5,798 bases of DNA, taken from assembly GCA_009838595.1 (NCBI GenBank), contig VXRI01000043.1, positions 1 to 5,798 on the forward strand, read 5' to 3'. The notes under the pieces are model-generated. The model was not told the DNA's origin, searched no databases, and worked only from the letters and a program-made list of their open reading frames with translations. Both the position numbers and the translations under genes were made by a program. The first letter of the stretch is position 1. The number at the start of each line of letters is the position of its first letter. Shown here piece by piece: positions 1-5,195 of the stretch. The stretch is from Chloroflexota bacterium (GTDB taxonomy: Bacteria > Chloroflexota > Dehalococcoidia > Lucifugimonadales > JADFKI01).

Positions 1-354
1 CGCACCTCGCCCCGCTGCGATGGTAAGACGCCGCCCAACACCTCTACTTTGATGCTCTTGCAACAAGTATATTGCATACAACTCTGCATCGTATCCGGTT
101 TCGCCTTCGCGTTCAGGGCCGGCGTGCGCGAATCCCACGATTGCTCCGTCAAGTGTCACGGCGACAATTATACAGTTGTCGGGCTTATGCGCTTTTAGGA
201 CATTTTCCCAAACATGCTGTCGTCTGCTGTACGAAAGGCTTGCAAAATATCCAGATGGCACGATGCCGGCGTATGTCGTTCGCCACGAATCTACATGCCC
301 CTTAGATATGCCAGGTGCATCGGTGGGTACTGCAGGCCGTATGCGAACCGTCAC
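1..354 (-). CDS. GNAT family N-acetyltransferase, partial (C-terminus beyond left edge)
   Basis: Reading the minus strand from a GTG at 354-352 gives 118 uninterrupted residues to the window edge. GNAT enzymes move an acetyl group from acetyl-CoA to an amine on a small molecule or protein; the acceptor here cannot be told. The N-terminus MTVRIRPAVPTDAPGI is the usual first strand and helix, followed by VDSWRTTYAGIVP (about 21-33), typical of this family. Strands CIIVAVTLDGAIVGFAHAG (61-79) and ELYAIYLL (91-98) lead into the acetyl-CoA pyrophosphate loop QSRGVGRRL (102-110), matching the Q/R-x-x-G-x-G/A motif. The GTG start is supported by AGGAAAAGG eight bases upstream and by an in-frame TAG ten codons upstream of it. 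About 45-60 residues of a normal-length GNAT domain are missing off the edge. Family call is firm; substrate is unknown. Confidence 0.9.
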   Translation of the reverse strand, partial: MTVRIRPAVPTDAPGISKGHVDSWRTTYAGIVPSGYFASLSYSRRQHVWENVLKAHKPDNCIIVAVTLDGAIVGFAHAGPEREGETGYDAELYAIYLLQEHQSRGVGRRLTIAAGRGA

Positions 355-362
355 GATACTCG

Positions 363-371
363 CCTTTTCCT
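363..371 (-). promoter_or_regulatory. Ribosome binding site for the GNAT gene
   Basis: AGGAAAAGG on the minus strand lies 8 bases before the GTG at 354. It decides the non-ATG start of the acetyltransferase. Confidence 0.65.
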
Positions 372-403
372 ATAGGTTCTTTTGACATTTCACAATTACA
401 TCC

Positions 404-452
404 CGTCATTCCCGCGAAGCATATTCTCGCCCCCGAAGAGGAGCAGGAATCC
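404..452. repeat. Imperfect palindromic element with ATTCC/GGAAT core
   Basis: The left arm CGTCATTCCCGCGAAGC (404-420) and right arm GAGCAGGAATCC (441-452) pair as ATTCC (408-412) with GGAAT (446-450), then one C/A mismatch, then GC with GC. A small inner stem TCG/CGA (427-429 with 434-436) closes on a C-rich loop. The TCATTCCCGCG...GGAATCC pattern resembles dispersed REP-like or MITE-like palindromes found in several bacterial lineages, and the ATTCC/GGAAT arms recall the dRS3 element of Neisseria (ATTCCC, spacer, GGGAAT). Only one copy is in the window, so its status as a repeat is inferred from resemblance. Confidence 0.45.
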
Positions 453-598
453 AATGCTTGCAAACGGTATCAACAAGACCAAAATATCTACATTGTGATG
501 TTCTGCATTCTCGTTTTCACTGGGATATCGCAAATGTCAACAGAGCCTAGTGAATTCCTAACTTTGGGCGAAGTTACCAATTAGAATAGGCGGAATCA

Positions 599-641
599 CG
601 CCAGGTTTACCGCTTGCATGCAGAGCGCATGGGACCTGGCG
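599..641. terminator. Nested stem-loop downstream of the ROK kinase gene, possible terminator
   Basis: CGCCAGGT (599-606) pairs perfectly with ACCTGGCG (634-641). Inside it, CGCT (611-614) pairs with AGCG (624-627) around a loop containing the palindrome TGCATGCA. The element begins 18 bases past the TGA of the minus-strand kinase gene, the right place for 3' end formation. No clear U-tract follows on the minus strand (the sequence continues GTGATTCCGCCTATTC), so it is not a textbook Rho-independent terminator. It may stabilise the mRNA 3' end or be a different structured element. Confidence 0.35.
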
Positions 642-659
642 CGAATTAAGGCAGCGACA

Positions 660-1616
660 TCAAACTGCATCGAACACCAGCGCAGCCGCACCAAACAGGC
701 TCACATCATCGCCTAGTTGGGATGGTGCGACTGGTACAGCGCCTTTGAAGTGCGCCATCGCGCGGCGCCTGACTTCAGATTCGATGCCGGGCATGAACAT
801 GTCAAGATTCTGTCCTACTCCACCGCCTATGACGATTACTTCCGGATCGAAGATGTGCATCAGGTTGATAATGCCGGTCGCCAGATGTCCGGCAATTCCT
901 TCCATCAGAGACAGCGCCACAGCATCGCCTTCCCTGGCGGCTTCTGCAATAGTTCGCCCGTTCACTGCGTCGATGTCGCCGCCGGACATGCCCAAAATGT
1001 CACTGCGCGCTCCGGCGCGCAGCCAATTGCGTGCTCTGACCGCCAGCGCCGTACCGGACGCCAGCGATTCCAGGCAGCCGACATTGCCGCAGTTGCAGAG
1101 TGCGCCGTTCTGCTCGATGGTCATGTGCCCGATCTCGCCGGCGAAGCCGTGCGTGCCGGTGTACAGCCTGTCATTGATGATGACCCCGCCGCCGATGCCG
1201 GTGCTGACAGTCATATAGACCATGTTGCTGCATCCCTTGCCCGCTCCGTATGCATGCTCGCCGGCCGCGCCGAGCGTGGCGTCGTTGCCCGCGAACACCG
1301 GCAGCGACAGGCGCTCTGACAAAGACGGGATAGGCGTGTACATATCCCACTCAGGACCGAGATTAGGCGGGTTGTACATAACGCCGGTGTCGGGCTCAAC
1401 CGGACTCGCAAGCGACAACCCCACGCCTACAATTTGCGAAGGCTTGGCTGACGCGACATGCTCCAAGACAGTGGCTAGTTTGCGCATCACGGTGTCTCTG
1501 CCACACTGCGGCATCGTATCGGTGGAGTGGTGCGCGGTGATTTCCCCGGACCTACTTACGAGGGCGACGCGGGTTCGCGTGCCTCCCACATCGGCAACCA
1601 GAGCGTATTCAGCCAT
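660..1616 (-). CDS. ROK family sugar kinase (glucokinase-like)
   Basis: This 318-residue protein belongs to the ROK family, cytoplasmic enzymes that phosphorylate glucose or related hexoses and N-acetylated sugars with ATP. Phosphate loop 1 is DVGGTRTR (9-16). NPPNLG (82-87) fits the sugar-binding region. GND (110-112) carries the expected catalytic base Asp112. STGIGGG (138-144) is the second phosphate loop. EIGH (161-164) supplies sugar-binding Glu161 and zinc-ligand His164, and CNCGNVGC (174-181) the cysteine ligands Cys174, Cys176 and Cys181. IVIGGGV (261-267) is the adenosine-side loop. There is no N-terminal helix-turn-helix, so it is a kinase and not a ROK repressor. The open frame extends to 1853, but the ATG at 1616-1614 is chosen because it sits 7 bases after AGGGGG and puts phosphate loop 1 at the normal distance. 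Length is typical. The exact sugar cannot be read from sequence. It is divergent from the NAD kinase-like gene. Confidence 0.95.
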   Translation of the reverse strand: MAEYALVADVGGTRTRVALVSRSGEITAHHSTDTMPQCGRDTVMRKLATVLEHVASAKPSQIVGVGLSLASPVEPDTGVMYNPPNLGPEWDMYTPIPSLSERLSLPVFAGNDATLGAAGEHAYGAGKGCSNMVYMTVSTGIGGGVIINDRLYTGTHGFAGEIGHMTIEQNGALCNCGNVGCLESLASGTALAVRARNWLRAGARSDILGMSGGDIDAVNGRTIAEAAREGDAVALSLMEGIAGHLATGIINLMHIFDPEVIVIGGGVGQNLDMFMPGIESEVRRRAMAHFKGAVPVAPSQLGDDVSLFGAAALVFDAV

Positions 1617-1623
1617 TGATATT

Positions 1624-1629
1624 CCCCCT
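1624..1629 (-). promoter_or_regulatory. Ribosome binding site for the ROK kinase
   Basis: AGGGGG on the minus strand, 7 bases before the ATG at 1616. It fixes the start well inside the longer open frame. Confidence 0.75.
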
Positions 1630-1647
1630 ATCAGCCTGCGAAGTGTT

Positions 1648-1678
1648 AGTATAGCACTCGTCGCAGTTTCCTTGTCAT
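1648..1678 (-). promoter_or_regulatory. Candidate sigma-70-type promoter for the ROK kinase
   Basis: On the minus strand, ATGACA (1678-1673, five of six matches to TTGACA) is followed after 19 bases by TATACT (1653-1648, five of six matches to TATAAT). Transcription would begin near 1641, giving a leader of about 25 bases that just includes the AGGGGG ribosome binding site. The spacer is longer than the usual 17, so this is a candidate only. Confidence 0.4.
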
Positions 1679-1778
1679 TCGAGCAATATAGATACTCTAA
1701 AGTCGTAGTGGTGGGAACGGTCCAAATGGCAAGATACCTGCGAAGTTGAGACCGTAGTGCTGAATCGGGACTGCATGT

Positions 1779-1784
1779 GAGGGA
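1779..1784 (+). promoter_or_regulatory. Ribosome binding site for the NAD kinase-like gene
   Basis: GAGGGA lies directly before the TTG at 1788 with only 3 bases between. The spacing is short. An in-frame TGA at 1761 and the absence of any other in-frame ATG, GTG or TTG between them make this the only reasonable start. Confidence 0.55.
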
Positions 1785-1787
1785 CAA

Positions 1788-2783
1788 TTGACGAGTGTAG
1801 GAATAATCGCGAATCCGGCAGCAGGCAAAGACATTCGCAGGCTGGTTGCGCAAGGCAGGTTCGTGCCGAATCAGGAAAAGGTGAACATCCTGAAACGGAT
1901 ACTCGCCGGGCTAGACGCCGTGGGCGTCGAACGCGTGATGATGATGCCGGACATGGCGCGTCTGGGCAACGGAGCGCTGGACGGCGGCAAGTACAATCTC
2001 GATGTCGAATTCCTGGACATGATTGTGTTCAATGCGGCGCGAGACTCTGTACGCGCGGCGAGCTTAATAGCGGATATGGGCGTGGGTTGCATCATCACGC
2101 TGGGAGGCGACGGCACGAACCAGTCGGTGGCAAAAGGATGCGGCGATGTGCCACTCGTGCCGGTGTCCACGGGGACAAACAATGTCTTTCCTGTGATGAC
2201 AGAAGGCACGCTCGCCGGCATTGCGGCAGGGTTGGTCGCGCAAGGACTCGTGCCGCTCGAAGAAACGACGGCGCGCAGCAAGCGGCTCGAAGTGCATGTG
2301 GACGGCGAACTCGCGGACATCGCGCTCGTGGATGTGGCAATTTCCAAGGAGCGGTTCGTCGGGGCACGCGCCATCTGGGATATGGCCACGGTTGACGAGC
2401 TTTATCTCGCGCGCGCAGAGCCAGTGAGCATAGGGCTATCAGCGATCGGCGCGCAGTTGATGCCGCTGTCGCTCACCGATGCGCAAGGGCTGCATATAAG
2501 GCTTGGCGATGACGGCGAAAGCGTGTCAGCGCCGGTCGCGCCGGGCATGATAATTCCAGTCGGAATCCGAGAATGGCGGCTAATTGATTTCGGTGAGTGC
2601 GTGAGTGTCGAGCTGCGGCCTTGCACCGTCGCGCTGGACGGCGAGCGCGCGTTCACTCTGCGACCGGGACAGGATGCGTTTGTGCGACTGAGCAACAAGG
2701 GCCCGCGCGTCGTGCTCATCGAACCGACATTGCGAGCGGCCGCTATCGGCGGCGTATTCAGGACGAAACAGGCATTGGGGTGA
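1788..2783 (+). CDS. NAD kinase-fold protein of the AcoX/COG3199 type
   Basis: This 331-residue protein has the ATP-NAD kinase fold. The N-terminus GIIANPAAGKDIRRLV (5-20) is characteristic of the COG3199/AcoX group, predicted ATP- or polyphosphate-dependent NAD kinases, some found beside acetoin catabolism genes. The hallmark GGDGT is at 106-110, preceded by strand CIITL; Asp108 is the expected catalytic residue. VPVSTGTNNVFP (124-135) stands where classical NAD kinases have a G-x-N-x-G-x-x-G-F loop and also recalls the lipid/diacylglycerol kinase relatives, so NAD phosphorylation is inferred and not proven. LDGERAF (283-289) matches the DGE/DGQ turn of the C-terminal beta domain. The start is TTG, placing GIIANP at the usual distance from the N-terminus. 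There is no signal peptide or membrane segment, so it should be cytoplasmic. It is transcribed with the hydrolase gene immediately downstream and divergently from the ROK kinase. Confidence 0.9.
   Translation: MTSVGIIANPAAGKDIRRLVAQGRFVPNQEKVNILKRILAGLDAVGVERVMMMPDMARLGNGALDGGKYNLDVEFLDMIVFNAARDSVRAASLIADMGVGCIITLGGDGTNQSVAKGCGDVPLVPVSTGTNNVFPVMTEGTLAGIAAGLVAQGLVPLEETTARSKRLEVHVDGELADIALVDVAISKERFVGARAIWDMATVDELYLARAEPVSIGLSAIGAQLMPLSLTDAQGLHIRLGDDGESVSAPVAPGMIIPVGIREWRLIDFGECVSVELRPCTVALDGERAFTLRPGQDAFVRLSNKGPRVVLIEPTLRAAAIGGVFRTKQALG
2777..2782 (+). promoter_or_regulatory. Ribosome binding site for the Ntn hydrolase gene, overlapping the upstream stop codon
   Basis: GGGGTG overlaps the TGA (2781-2783) of the NAD kinase-like gene and lies 6 bases before the ATG at 2789, favouring that start. 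The GTG at 2780, which would overlap the stop by four bases (GTGA), has only a weak upstream site. Confidence 0.5.
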
Positions 2784-2788
2784 GCAAA

Positions 2789-4384
2789 ATGAAGTTCGAT
2801 TCGCGGCGCTCGGATGTGAGAGCGCGGAACGGGATGGTGGCGACTAGCCAACCGTTGGCGGCGATGGCCGGGTTGCGTATGCTGATGAGCGGCGGCTCGG
2901 CGGTGGACGCGGCGGTGGCGGCAGCGGCGACGCTGAATGTCGTCGAACCGTTCTCCACCGGCGTGGGCGGCGATGTGTTCGCGCTGGTGTGGAGCGCGGA
3001 GGCGCGCAAGCTATACGCGCTGAACGCTAGCGGGCGGTCGTCGTCTGACGCTGACGCAGAGGCTTTGCGCTCAACGGGATACGATAGCATCCCGGACAAC
3101 AGCCCATACGCGGTCACGGCACCCGGAGCAGTCAGCGGCTGGCAAGCATTGCTGGACAGGTTTGGCAATATGGAAATGTCCGATGTTCTGCGACCTGCAA
3201 TCGACTACGCGCAAAACGGCTACCCCGTGTCTGATATGGTCGCCTTCCAGTGGGCTGGCGCCGAATCGCGACTGAAACAATACCATGCAGGCAAAGAACT
3301 GCTTATGCGAGGCAGAGCGCCACGCGCCGGCGAGGTGATGGCGATACCCACGCTCGCCGATACGCTGCGCACGATTGCGTATGGCGGCGCGAACGCATTC
3401 TATCGTGGGCAAACTGCAGAGCGCATCGTGGCATTCGTGCAAGAGCGCGGTGGTTGGCTGAACACGGACGATATGGCAGCGCACGCGCCAAACTGGGAAG
3501 AGCCGATAACCACGAACTACAGAGGTGTGGATGTCTGGCAATGCCCACCGAACAATCAGGGCGTAAATGTGCTGCTCGGGCTGAACATCGCCGAGGGATT
3601 CGACATCGGCGCGATGGGCGCACAGTCCGCCGACAGGCACCACCACTTGATAGAAACCGCGAGGCTCGCACTGACCGACGGCCTGTACCACATCACCGAC
3701 CCGACGTACATGCGCGCGGACATCGGCTTGCTAACATCCAAGTGGTACGCGGGCGAACGGCGCAAGAGTATTCGCGGCGACCGAGCAATGGACGACGTGC
3801 CTGTGGGTCTGCGGCGACAAGATGGAGACACGGTGTATATCACCAGCATTGACGGCGCGGGCAACGCCTGCTCACTAATCAACAGCGTCTTTTCGGATTT
3901 TGGCACAGGGTTGGTAGTGCCGGGCACAGGAATCGCACTACACAGCAGAGGCGCATCATTCTCGCTAGATCCCACCCATCCCAACGTCTTAGAAACCAAC
4001 AAGCGACCATTCCATACGCTGATTCCCGGCATGGCAACGCGAGATGGCGAACTATGGCTCAGCTACGGCGTAATGGGCACAGTGCAGCAAGCGCAAGGAC
4101 AGATCCAAGTTTTGAGCAACCTAATCGACTTCGGCATGTCGCCGCAGGAAGCCCTAGATTTCCCACGATTCAGCTACCGCCCATTAGAAGGCGAAGTCGG
4201 TATCGAGCCACGCATCCCCGCCAACATCGCCGACGACTTGCGAGGACGCGGACACCGCATCATCATAACCGATTCGCATCCGCTCTACTTCGGCGGCGGG
4301 CAAGTTATCGCCCGAGACGCGGAGACCGGCGCACTAACCGGCGGCAGCGAGCCGCGCAACGACGGGTGTGCTGTTGGGTGGTAG
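2789..4384 (+). CDS. Gamma-glutamyltransferase-family Ntn hydrolase (HpxW/YwrD-like)
   Basis: This 531-residue protein belongs to the gamma-glutamyltransferase family of self-cleaving N-terminal-nucleophile hydrolases, which cleave gamma-glutamyl or related amide bonds. Large-subunit marks are NGMVATSQPLAAMAGLRML (14-32), GGSAVDAAVAAAATLNVVEP (35-54), STGVGGD (56-62) and LNASGR (78-83). GDTVYITSID (346-355) aligns with the autocleavage site, making Thr348 the likely nucleophile and giving subunits of about 347 and 184 residues. SLINSVFSDFGTGLVVPGTG (362-381) and FHTLIPGM (408-415) resemble HpxW oxamate amidohydrolase and YwrD more than classical GGT, which has a Ser-Ser pair near this point. 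GVMGTVQQAQGQ (427-438) carries Thr431 where the family usually has the second Gly of the oxyanion pair. No signal peptide is present, so it should be cytoplasmic, unlike secreted GGT. The ATG at 2789 is preferred; a GTG at 2780 would add three residues. It is coupled to the NAD kinase-like gene. Substrate is not determinable. Confidence 0.93.
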   Translation: MKFDSRRSDVRARNGMVATSQPLAAMAGLRMLMSGGSAVDAAVAAAATLNVVEPFSTGVGGDVFALVWSAEARKLYALNASGRSSSDADAEALRSTGYDSIPDNSPYAVTAPGAVSGWQALLDRFGNMEMSDVLRPAIDYAQNGYPVSDMVAFQWAGAESRLKQYHAGKELLMRGRAPRAGEVMAIPTLADTLRTIAYGGANAFYRGQTAERIVAFVQERGGWLNTDDMAAHAPNWEEPITTNYRGVDVWQCPPNNQGVNVLLGLNIAEGFDIGAMGAQSADRHHHLIETARLALTDGLYHITDPTYMRADIGLLTSKWYAGERRKSIRGDRAMDDVPVGLRRQDGDTVYITSIDGAGNACSLINSVFSDFGTGLVVPGTGIALHSRGASFSLDPTHPNVLETNKRPFHTLIPGMATRDGELWLSYGVMGTVQQAQGQIQVLSNLIDFGMSPQEALDFPRFSYRPLEGEVGIEPRIPANIADDLRGRGHRIIITDSHPLYFGGGQVIARDAETGALTGGSEPRNDGCAVGW

Positions 4385-4479
4385 ATAAGAATAACGGAGT
4401 GGTCTGCTTAAACCTCGCATACGATAAAATGCTGCCTGACACGCCGCGCCAACGCCCTTCTGCGATTTCGTAAAAGCAC

Positions 4480-4492
4480 ACCGCCCTGCGGT
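4480..4492. terminator. Small GC-rich hairpin in the convergent spacer
   Basis: ACCGC (4480-4484) and GCGGT (4488-4492) form a perfect 5-bp stem with a 3-base loop. On the minus strand the stem is followed by GTGC and then TTTT (4475-4472). It could terminate minus-strand transcripts from the VOC gene, although it lies about 140 bases past that stop codon and the stem is short. Confidence 0.25.
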
Positions 4493-4587
4493 ATGAATCC
4501 GCTCATTACTTGTTCCCGTGCCTCTAACTTCGCACAAGACACTGGTTCCTGCCCGCCCACCGTCGGCAGTAAACCGCGCAACCACGC

Positions 4588-4620
4588 CTGCGCCGTTAGA
4601 TGATAAATGGCTTACGGCAG
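4588..4620. terminator. Imperfect stem-loop just past the single-domain VOC gene
   Basis: GCCGT (4592-4596) pairs with ACGGC (4614-4618). After one T/T mismatch, AG and CT extend the stem inward, and CT/AG can extend it outward across a two-base bulge. It lies 12 bases past the VOC stop codon and about 200 bases past the hydrolase stop, between convergent genes. No T-run follows on either strand, so a terminator role is only suggested by position. Confidence 0.25.
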
Positions 4621-4632
4621 TCGCGGGATGCC

Positions 4633-5061
4633 TTACTCTTCTGCTCCGGCTACCATTGGCTGCGTGATTGTACGTGCCCAAGGTGTTTCTGCGACTTCGC
4701 ATAAGGCGCCACTGTACGATGTGAAGCGGCTGGTTACTTGCCCCCAGGGTTCGGTCTTGGTGGGCTGAACTACTTCGATGCCTGCGGACGAGAGGCGTTC
4801 TTCGGCTGCGGCTGCGTTGTCCACTTCAAATCCGACGGTGTAGCCGAGCGGCACGCGGTCGGCGGCTTCTGCGCTGCCGTAAGTGGCTTTTGCCGCTTCT
4901 TCGCGCGACCAAATGCCGAAGTGCAGCATTCCGGCAACGGTTACATCAGCGTATCCATCGTGGTGGACTTCAACCTCTAAGCCCAGCCCGTCCCGGTAGA
5001 AGTGCACTGCGGCGTCCATGTCCTCGACTACTTCTGCGATGCTGGCGAAGTGCCTGACCAT
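4633..5061 (-). CDS. Single-domain VOC (glyoxalase/bleomycin-resistance fold) protein
   Basis: This 142-residue cytoplasmic protein has the vicinal oxygen chelate fold of two beta-alpha-beta-beta-beta modules. The first module holds EVVEDMDAAVHFYRDGLGLE (10-29), the typical strand-helix followed by FYRDxLG. The second holds GYTVGFEVDNAAAAEERLSS (73-92) and ends in the strand SGALCEVAETPW (117-128) with Glu122 at the usual last metal-ligand position. By my alignment the first and third ligand positions, often His, are Ser7 and Thr75, so a metal-dependent lyase or dioxygenase activity is doubtful; ligand binding is another possibility. The ATG at 5061-5059 is chosen because AAAGGAAG lies 5 bases upstream and the fold begins right after it. 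The open frame extends 27 codons further, but without homology to the family. Length is normal for a one-domain VOC protein. Substrate unknown. Confidence 0.85.
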   Translation of the reverse strand: MVRHFASIAEVVEDMDAAVHFYRDGLGLEVEVHHDGYADVTVAGMLHFGIWSREEAAKATYGSAEAADRVPLGYTVGFEVDNAAAAEERLSSAGIEVVQPTKTEPWGQVTSRFTSYSGALCEVAETPWARTITQPMVAGAEE

Positions 5062-5066
5062 TTCTG

Positions 5067-5074
5067 CTTCCTTT
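5067..5074 (-). promoter_or_regulatory. Ribosome binding site for the single-domain VOC gene
   Basis: AAAGGAAG on the minus strand, 5 bases before the ATG at 5061. It supports the internal start over the longer open frame that begins at 5142. Confidence 0.65.
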
Positions 5075-5166
5075 CGATGTGAGATTTCGCCCAACGCAAT
5101 GTCGTTACCCTGCCACCGTCGTGTAATGGATGCGGCGGCCACAGAGCAACGAATTAAATTGTGAGA

Positions 5167-5195
5167 ACTATATTATTGGTGGCTATATTTGACTA
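5167..5195 (-). promoter_or_regulatory. Candidate sigma-70-type promoter for the single-domain VOC gene
   Basis: On the minus strand, TAGTCA (5195-5190, four of six matches to TTGACA) and TATAGT (5172-5167, five of six to TATAAT) are separated by 17 bases in a local AT-rich patch. The -35 element directly abuts the stop codon (5198-5196) of the upstream two-domain VOC gene. The transcript would start near 5160 and have a leader of about 100 bases. It is a pattern match only. Confidence 0.4.

Larger units (their letters stand above)
355..659. other. Non-coding interval between the ROK kinase and GNAT genes
   Basis: This stretch separates the 3' end of the minus-strand ROK kinase gene from the start of the minus-strand GNAT gene. 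Short open frames cross it on the plus strand, but none gives a recognisable protein or has a good ribosome binding site. It contains the GNAT ribosome binding site, an imperfect palindrome at 404-452 and a nested stem-loop at 599-641, both listed separately. It must also hold the GNAT promoter if that gene is transcribed on its own, but I could not find a convincing -35/-10 pair. The base composition is more AT-rich than the flanking genes, as expected for an intergenic region. Confidence 0.7.

Noticed and set aside
72..584. Small plus-strand open frames near the left edge
   Set aside because: Those over 1-354 are antisense to the GNAT gene, and the one running to 584 crosses the palindrome and non-coding interval. 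None has a recognisable product.
717..1749. Long plus-strand open frames opposite the ROK kinase
   Set aside because: They are antisense shadows of a gene with complete family motifs. Their translations are low-complexity and unrecognisable.
1617..1853. N-terminal extension of the ROK kinase frame by 79 codons
   Set aside because: The extension has no family similarity, runs through the divergent promoter region and overlaps the start of the plus-strand NAD kinase-like gene. The ATG at 1616 has a strong AGGGGG site at the right distance.
2597..2788. Upstream extension of the hydrolase frame inside the NAD kinase-like gene
   Set aside because: It is an arginine-rich out-of-frame reading of the preceding gene. 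The family N-terminus begins around the ATG at 2789, which has its own ribosome binding site.
3071..4032. Long minus-strand and alternative plus-strand frames within the hydrolase gene
   Set aside because: GC-rich coding sequence readily leaves such frames open. The products are rich in Arg, Ala and Ser without any domain, while the sense frame matches the family throughout.
4385..4632. Possible gene or RNA in the convergent spacer
   Set aside because: No frame gives a recognisable protein on either strand and no tRNA-like fold is apparent. Only two weak hairpins can be supported.
5062..5142. 27-codon N-terminal extension of the single-domain VOC protein
   Set aside because: The VOC fold begins just after the internal ATG at 5061, which has AAAGGAAG upstream. 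The extra residues resemble translated intergenic sequence.
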